From: Psychrobacillus sp048572895
Lineage (GTDB): Bacteria; Bacillota; Bacilli; Bacillales_A; Planococcaceae
Direction: 5' to 3'
Length of the DNA stretch: 64,000 bases
NCBI RefSeq assembly: GCF_048572895.1
Contig: NZ_CP183878.1
Location: 2,294,001 to 2,358,000 of the forward strand
This document shows positions 60,410-64,000 of the stretch, one piece after another; positions within the stretch are counted from its first letter, which is position 1; every line of letters begins with the position of its first letter. Under the pieces are notes generated by a model. It had not been told where the DNA came from. It made no database searches and saw nothing but the letters and a program-made list of their open reading frames with translations. The translations under genes were made by a program, and so were the position numbers.

Positions 60410-61447
60410 TTATCCATGATGTCCATGTAATATTCTAGATAATTCTCTAGACAAATCACCACTCATGATATCTAGTAATGACACGACTCTTCTATAATCC
60501 ATTCGGGTTGGGCCAATAATAGCAATTGAACCCATCTGTTCTTCACCAATGCCGTAAGATGCGGTAATAACACTACATCCCTCCATGGCAAGATCATTAT
60601 TTTCTGAGCCGATCCGGATTTGGATGCCTTTTTTATCCAAATGGAAAATACCTGGAATTTGATTTACATGATCCATCCAATTCATAATACTTCGTGCTTT
60701 TTCTACATCATTAAATTCTGGTTGGTTTAAAATTTGAAGCTTCCCACCATAATACACTTTGTCTTCATGCTCAATAGTCATCGCTTGGTTGAGCGATCCA
60801 AAAAGATTATTCAGACGGCCATTATTTTGTTGCAACACTGTCATAGTAACTGCTTCAAGCATTGCAGGAAGCTCATGCAAATATACTCCTACGAGACGTT
60901 CATTGATCAAATTGACCATACGTTCGATGTCTGATGCCTGGAATTTTTCTGGGATAGAAAATACCCGATTTTCTACATGACCACTGTCCGTAACAATAAT
61001 CGCTACAGCAGAATCACTTGAAAGTGGTACAATAGAAAACCGTTTTACACGATGTTTTCTCACATCTAAGCCTAACATAATAGAGGTATAATTCGTTAGT
61101 TCCGATATTATTTCAGCGGACTTACGAATTATTTGCTCCGTCTCCACCTTACGTTCTTCAAAAATAGAACGAATTTGTTTTATCTCATTTTGCGAAATTC
61201 TTTGTGGAGTTAACATATTATCGACATAATAACGGTAGCCCTTTTGCGAAGGCACGCGACCAGACGAAGTATGCGTTTTTTCTAAAAAGCCCATTTCTTC
61301 TAGATCTGCCATTTCGTTTCGAATAGTAGCAGGGCTAAATGGTACTTCCTCCTTTTTCGAAAGCTGACGAGATCCAACTGGTTGAGCGGTTTCGATAAAA
61401 TCATCTACCGTTACTTGCAATATTAATAATTGCCTGTTTGTTAGCAT
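60410..61447 (-). CDS. hrcA: Heat-shock repressor HrcA
   Basis: Represses CIRCE-controlled chaperone genes; activity depends on GroEL. The 345 residues start at ATG 61447 (AGAGGTGAT upstream; a longer frame crosses the CIRCE and is rejected). N-terminal winged-helix domain (PFSPATIRNEMADLEEMGFLEKTHTSSGRVPS, about 38-69), then the dimerisation and GAF-like domain (SIIGPTRM-type IAIIGPTRMDYRRVVSLLDIMS). First gene of its operon. Confidence 0.96.
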   Translation of the reverse strand: MLTNRQLLILQVTVDDFIETAQPVGSRQLSKKEEVPFSPATIRNEMADLEEMGFLEKTHTSSGRVPSQKGYRYYVDNMLTPQRISQNEIKQIRSIFEERKVETEQIIRKSAEIISELTNYTSIMLGLDVRKHRVKRFSIVPLSSDSAVAIIVTDSGHVENRVFSIPEKFQASDIERMVNLINERLVGVYLHELPAMLEAVTMTVLQQNNGRLNNLFGSLNQAMTIEHEDKVYYGGKLQILNQPEFNDVEKARSIMNWMDHVNQIPGIFHLDKKGIQIRIGSENNDLAMEGCSVITASYGIGEEQMGSIAIIGPTRMDYRRVVSLLDIMSGDLSRELSRILHGHHG

Positions 61448-61461
61448 GATTATCACCTCTG

Positions 61462-61488
61462 TTAGCACTCGTTGAAAGAGAGTGCTAA
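61462..61488. promoter_or_regulatory. CIRCE operator
   Basis: TTAGCACTC-N9-GAGTGCTAA, a perfect match to the CIRCE consensus, lies between the promoter and the hrcA start. Confidence 0.98.
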
Positions 61489-61499
61489 TACTCATATAA

Positions 61500-61528
61500 A
61501 ACTTATCAAATCTACAGAAAACTGTCAA
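61500..61528 (-). promoter_or_regulatory. SigA promoter of the hrcA operon
   Basis: On the minus strand TTGACA (61528-61523), 17 bp, then TAAGTT (61505-61500), immediately upstream of the CIRCE. Confidence 0.75.
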
Positions 61529-61541
61529 CGATTTAGCTTTA

Positions 61542-62675
61542 TTATTTCAGGAAATATTGAAACACTTCATTTCCGATAAACCTTCCACGGGAAGTCAGTC
61601 TTACAAAATTATTTTCCAGAACTAATAATTCCCTCTGAAGTAGCTCGTCTAGTTCTTTTCCGTAAACATCACGAAGGGTTAGACCATATCTTTCCTCAAA
61701 TTTTACAAGTGATACACCCTCATTCTTACGTAAACCAAGAAACATTTCTTCTTCCATTTTTTCCACGTTTGTCACTTCTTTTTGCATCATAAGAGGTTGT
61801 TCTCCCGTATCGATTGTCTGCATGTATTTTTTTATTGGTCCATGATTGGAATATCTCTTACCATTCACATATCCATGAGCACCAGCACCTAAACCGATAT
61901 ATTCATCATTATTCCAGTAAAGTAAATTATGTTTTGATTCTTTTCCTACATATGCGAAATTACTTATCTCATATTGAATATAACCATGACTTTTCATTTC
62001 CTCTAAAAGATAACCATACATCTCCGCTTCTAAGTCTTCTCCTGGAAGAGAGAGTTTCCCTTTGGATAGTAGATTATAAAAGATTGTTTTTGGCTCAACT
62101 AACAATGAATAAGCCGAAATATGTGGAATTTTTAAGCGGAATGCTTCCTGCAAGGATGCTTTCCATTGATCCATCGTTTGGTTTGGAAGTCCATACATCA
62201 AATCTATACTTATCGATGGGAAATCAGTTTGTTTGGCATGTTCAATCACTTCATAGACATGATCATTAGAATGGGTTCTTCCTAATACTTTTAAAAGGTC
62301 CTGATCAAAGGTTTGGACTCCCATACTTAGCCGGTTCACACCGAATTCGCGCATCTTTTGCATTTTATCAAGTGTCAGCTCATCTGGATTAGCTTCCGAT
62401 GAGAATTCTGTGACATGCTCCATTGGTATATATGTGGTAATCAGCTCCAATAATCGATCTAATTGGTCTACTGATAAAGAAGTAGGAGTACCACCCCCAA
62501 TAAATATCGTTTCAATTTCTGCTTTTTGTAAATCATTTGCCCACAATGCCATTTCTTTTCCAAGTGATTCAATATATTCATCTACCGGTTGGTTATGAAA
62601 GAAAAATTTATTGAAATCACAGTAATTACAAATTTGATGACAGAAAGGAATATGTATATATACGCCTCGTACCAT
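61542..62675 (-). CDS. hemW: Heme chaperone/radical SAM protein HemW
   Basis: A 377-residue radical-SAM protein. N-terminal YIHIPFCHQICNYCDFNKFF has the CxxxCxxC motif followed by Phe, not the CxC of HemN, so it is HemW (heme transfer) rather than coproporphyrinogen dehydrogenase. Other motifs are FIGGGTPTSL, SMGVQTFDQDLL, SIDLMYGLPNQT and GAGAHGY. It lies between lepA and hrcA, the usual Bacillus place. Confidence 0.93.
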   Translation of the reverse strand: MVRGVYIHIPFCHQICNYCDFNKFFFHNQPVDEYIESLGKEMALWANDLQKAEIETIFIGGGTPTSLSVDQLDRLLELITTYIPMEHVTEFSSEANPDELTLDKMQKMREFGVNRLSMGVQTFDQDLLKVLGRTHSNDHVYEVIEHAKQTDFPSISIDLMYGLPNQTMDQWKASLQEAFRLKIPHISAYSLLVEPKTIFYNLLSKGKLSLPGEDLEAEMYGYLLEEMKSHGYIQYEISNFAYVGKESKHNLLYWNNDEYIGLGAGAHGYVNGKRYSNHGPIKKYMQTIDTGEQPLMMQKEVTNVEKMEEEMFLGLRKNEGVSLVKFEERYGLTLRDVYGKELDELLQRELLVLENNFVRLTSRGRFIGNEVFQYFLK

Positions 62676-62704
62676 AACTATCCCTACTTTCTTCTTCCAT
62701 ATAG

Positions 62705-62732
62705 GAAAAAGGAGGCTGCTAGTGCCTCCCCC
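62705..62732 (-). terminator. Terminator of lepA
   Basis: GGAGGC (62711-62716) / GCCTCC (62724-62729) with a seven-base loop, then T5 on the minus strand, just after the lepA stop at 62742. Confidence 0.8.
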
Positions 62733-62741
62733 TTCGTTTTA

Positions 62742-64000
62742 TTATTTATTTGGCTCGTCCATTTTCAGAACAGCCATAAATGCTTCCTGGGGAACTTCCA
62801 CAGAACCTACTTGTTTCATGCGTTTTTTACCTTCTTTTTGTTTATCAAGAAGTTTACGTTTACGAGAGATATCTCCACCGTAACATTTTGCTAAGACGTT
62901 TTTACCGATTGACTTGATAGTTGAACGAGCGACAATTTTTTGCCCGATAGCAGCTTGTACTGGAACTTCAAACTGTTGTCTCGGTATTAACGCTTTTAGC
63001 TTTTCAACGATTAGCTTACCTCGTTCGTACGCGAAATCACGATGAACAATAAAGCTAAGTGCATCTACTTTTTCACTGTTAAGTAAAATATCCATTTTCA
63101 CTAATTTAGATTCTTTATATCCGATTAAGTCATAATCAAATGAAGCGTAACCTTTTGTGCTTGATTTTAATGCATCAAAGAAGTCGTAAACTACTTCGGA
63201 TAACGGAATTTCATAAATAATATTAACACGCGATTTAGATAAGAAATCCATCGTGATAAAGTTTCCACGCTTACGTTGACAAAGTTCCATAACTGAACCT
63301 ACATAATCTTCTGGGACCATAATAGATGCTTTTACATATGGTTCTTCTATTTTTTCCACTTTTTGTACATCTGGCATCATAGATGGGTTGTCCACTTTTA
63401 GGATTTCTCCGTTTGTCAGCTTCACATCATATATAACACTAGGTGCCGTAGTAATTAAATCGATTTTGAATTCGCGTTCTATACGCTCTTGAATTATTTC
63501 CATATGTAATAATCCAAGGAAACCACAACGGTAACCAAAGCCTAATGCTTGAGAAGTTTCCGGCTCAAACTCTAATGCTGAGTCGTTCAGTTCTAGTTTT
63601 TCTAGCGCCTCACGTAGATCTACATATTTCGTATTGTCAATCGGGTATAATCCACAGAAAACCATTGGATTCATTTTTTTATATCCCGCTAAAGGCTCTA
63701 TTGCAGGGTTGACAGCTAAAGTAATCGTATCACCGACACTCGAGTCACCTACATTTTTCATCGAAGCGGTTAAGAAACCAACATCACCAACGGTCAATTC
63801 AGCACGTTGCGTTGTTCTAGGCGTAAATACCCCAGTTTCTACTACCTCGAACTCTTTACCTGAAGACATCATTTTAATCGTATCGCCAGGTTTAACGGTA
63901 CCTTCCACAATACGAATATAAACGATAACCCCACGGTAAGGGTCAAAAAGTGAATCAAATATCAATGCCTTTAATGGTGCATTGGGATCACCAGTTGGGG
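62742..64000 (-). CDS. lepA: Elongation factor 4 (LepA), C-terminal two thirds
   Basis: Ribosomal back-translocase/initiation-related GTPase. The gene runs off the right edge of the window: the frame is open up to 64000, where PTGDPNAPLKALIFDSLFDPYRG is read (end of the GTPase domain, start of domain II), followed by domain II, the EF-G-like domains and the LepA-specific C-terminal domain (CYGGDISRKRKLLDKQKEGKKRMKQVGSVEVPQEAFMAVL). About 419 residues are visible; the G-domain is missing. Followed by hemW after a terminator. Confidence 0.96.
   Translation of the reverse strand, partial: PTGDPNAPLKALIFDSLFDPYRGVIVYIRIVEGTVKPGDTIKMMSSGKEFEVVETGVFTPRTTQRAELTVGDVGFLTASMKNVGDSSVGDTITLAVNPAIEPLAGYKKMNPMVFCGLYPIDNTKYVDLREALEKLELNDSALEFEPETSQALGFGYRCGFLGLLHMEIIQERIEREFKIDLITTAPSVIYDVKLTNGEILKVDNPSMMPDVQKVEKIEEPYVKASIMVPEDYVGSVMELCQRKRGNFITMDFLSKSRVNIIYEIPLSEVVYDFFDALKSSTKGYASFDYDLIGYKESKLVKMDILLNSEKVDALSFIVHRDFAYERGKLIVEKLKALIPRQQFEVPVQAAIGQKIVARSTIKSIGKNVLAKCYGGDISRKRKLLDKQKEGKKRMKQVGSVEVPQEAFMAVLKMDEPNK

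Overview
The window is a low-GC chromosomal segment from an aerobic, apparently endospore-forming member of the Bacillales. Gene order follows the Bacillus subtilis yqg-yqf-yqe region closely: pst, pbpA, sodA, ispG, zur, nfo, cshB, ispH, trmK, cccA, rpoD, dnaG, ppsR, ccpN, glyS, recO, era, cdd, dgkA, ybeY, pgpH, phoH, yqfD, yqfC, floA, nfeD, rpsU, deoC, mtaB, rsmE, prmA, dnaJ, dnaK, grpE, hrcA, hemW, lepA. A single-chain glycyl-tRNA synthetase (instead of GlyQ plus GlyS), absence of yqzL, yqxD and yqeY from their usual slots, and the type of intergenic repeats suggest the Planococcaceae/Caryophanaceae side (Psychrobacillus, Lysinibacillus or Sporosarcina-like). That placement is inference. The yqfC/yqfD pair points to sporulation.

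Layout. 1-11.3 kb: end of a YceG/MltG-like gene, then on the minus strand the phosphate operon pstS-pstC-pstA-pstB-phoU behind a clear PhoP box, PBP2, Mn superoxide dismutase, a DUF456 protein and a Na/Pi cotransporter. 11.5-14.2 kb (plus): DUF1189, LysM protein, ispG, nucleotidase. 15.0-17.7 kb (minus): a small XRE regulator/membrane protein pair, then zur-znuB-znuC with a Zur-type operator. 17.8-25.7 kb: DUF2624, nfo, cshB, yqfQ, ispH, nif3-like, trmK, cytochrome c550, acyl-CoA dehydrogenase. 26.5-32.5 kb: a hexuronate/2-keto-3-deoxygluconate catabolic cluster (kdgK-eda-uxuA-uxuB-kdgR-like-gntP) that interrupts the otherwise conserved order between cccA and rpoD. 32.6-38.0 kb: a membrane protein, sigA, dnaG, ppsR, ccpN. 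38.0-39.7 kb: glycine T-box and glyS. 40.3-48.9 kb: recO to the floA operon. 51.5-64 kb: rpsU, deoC, mtaB and the heat-shock operon hrcA-grpE-dnaK-dnaJ-prmA-rsmE behind a perfect CIRCE, then hemW and the 3' part of lepA. No tRNA, rRNA, transposase, phage gene or CRISPR array was seen.

The main unexplained content is intergenic. A composite repeat of about 400-650 bp occurs five times, with partial copies elsewhere; it carries nested inverted repeats whose arms differ between copies but stay complementary. The three copies that keep the inner T-tailed hairpin all lie so that it would terminate the preceding gene. Two unrelated short arrays share an exact 21-bp period (GCAAC units at 39.9-40.1 kb, CCGATT units at 5.7 kb). 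Other oddities are a decayed duplicate of the rpsU 3' end, a small membrane-protein gene broken by a 23-bp tandem duplication, and two places where the 3' arm of a terminator hairpin is also the ribosome binding site of the next gene.
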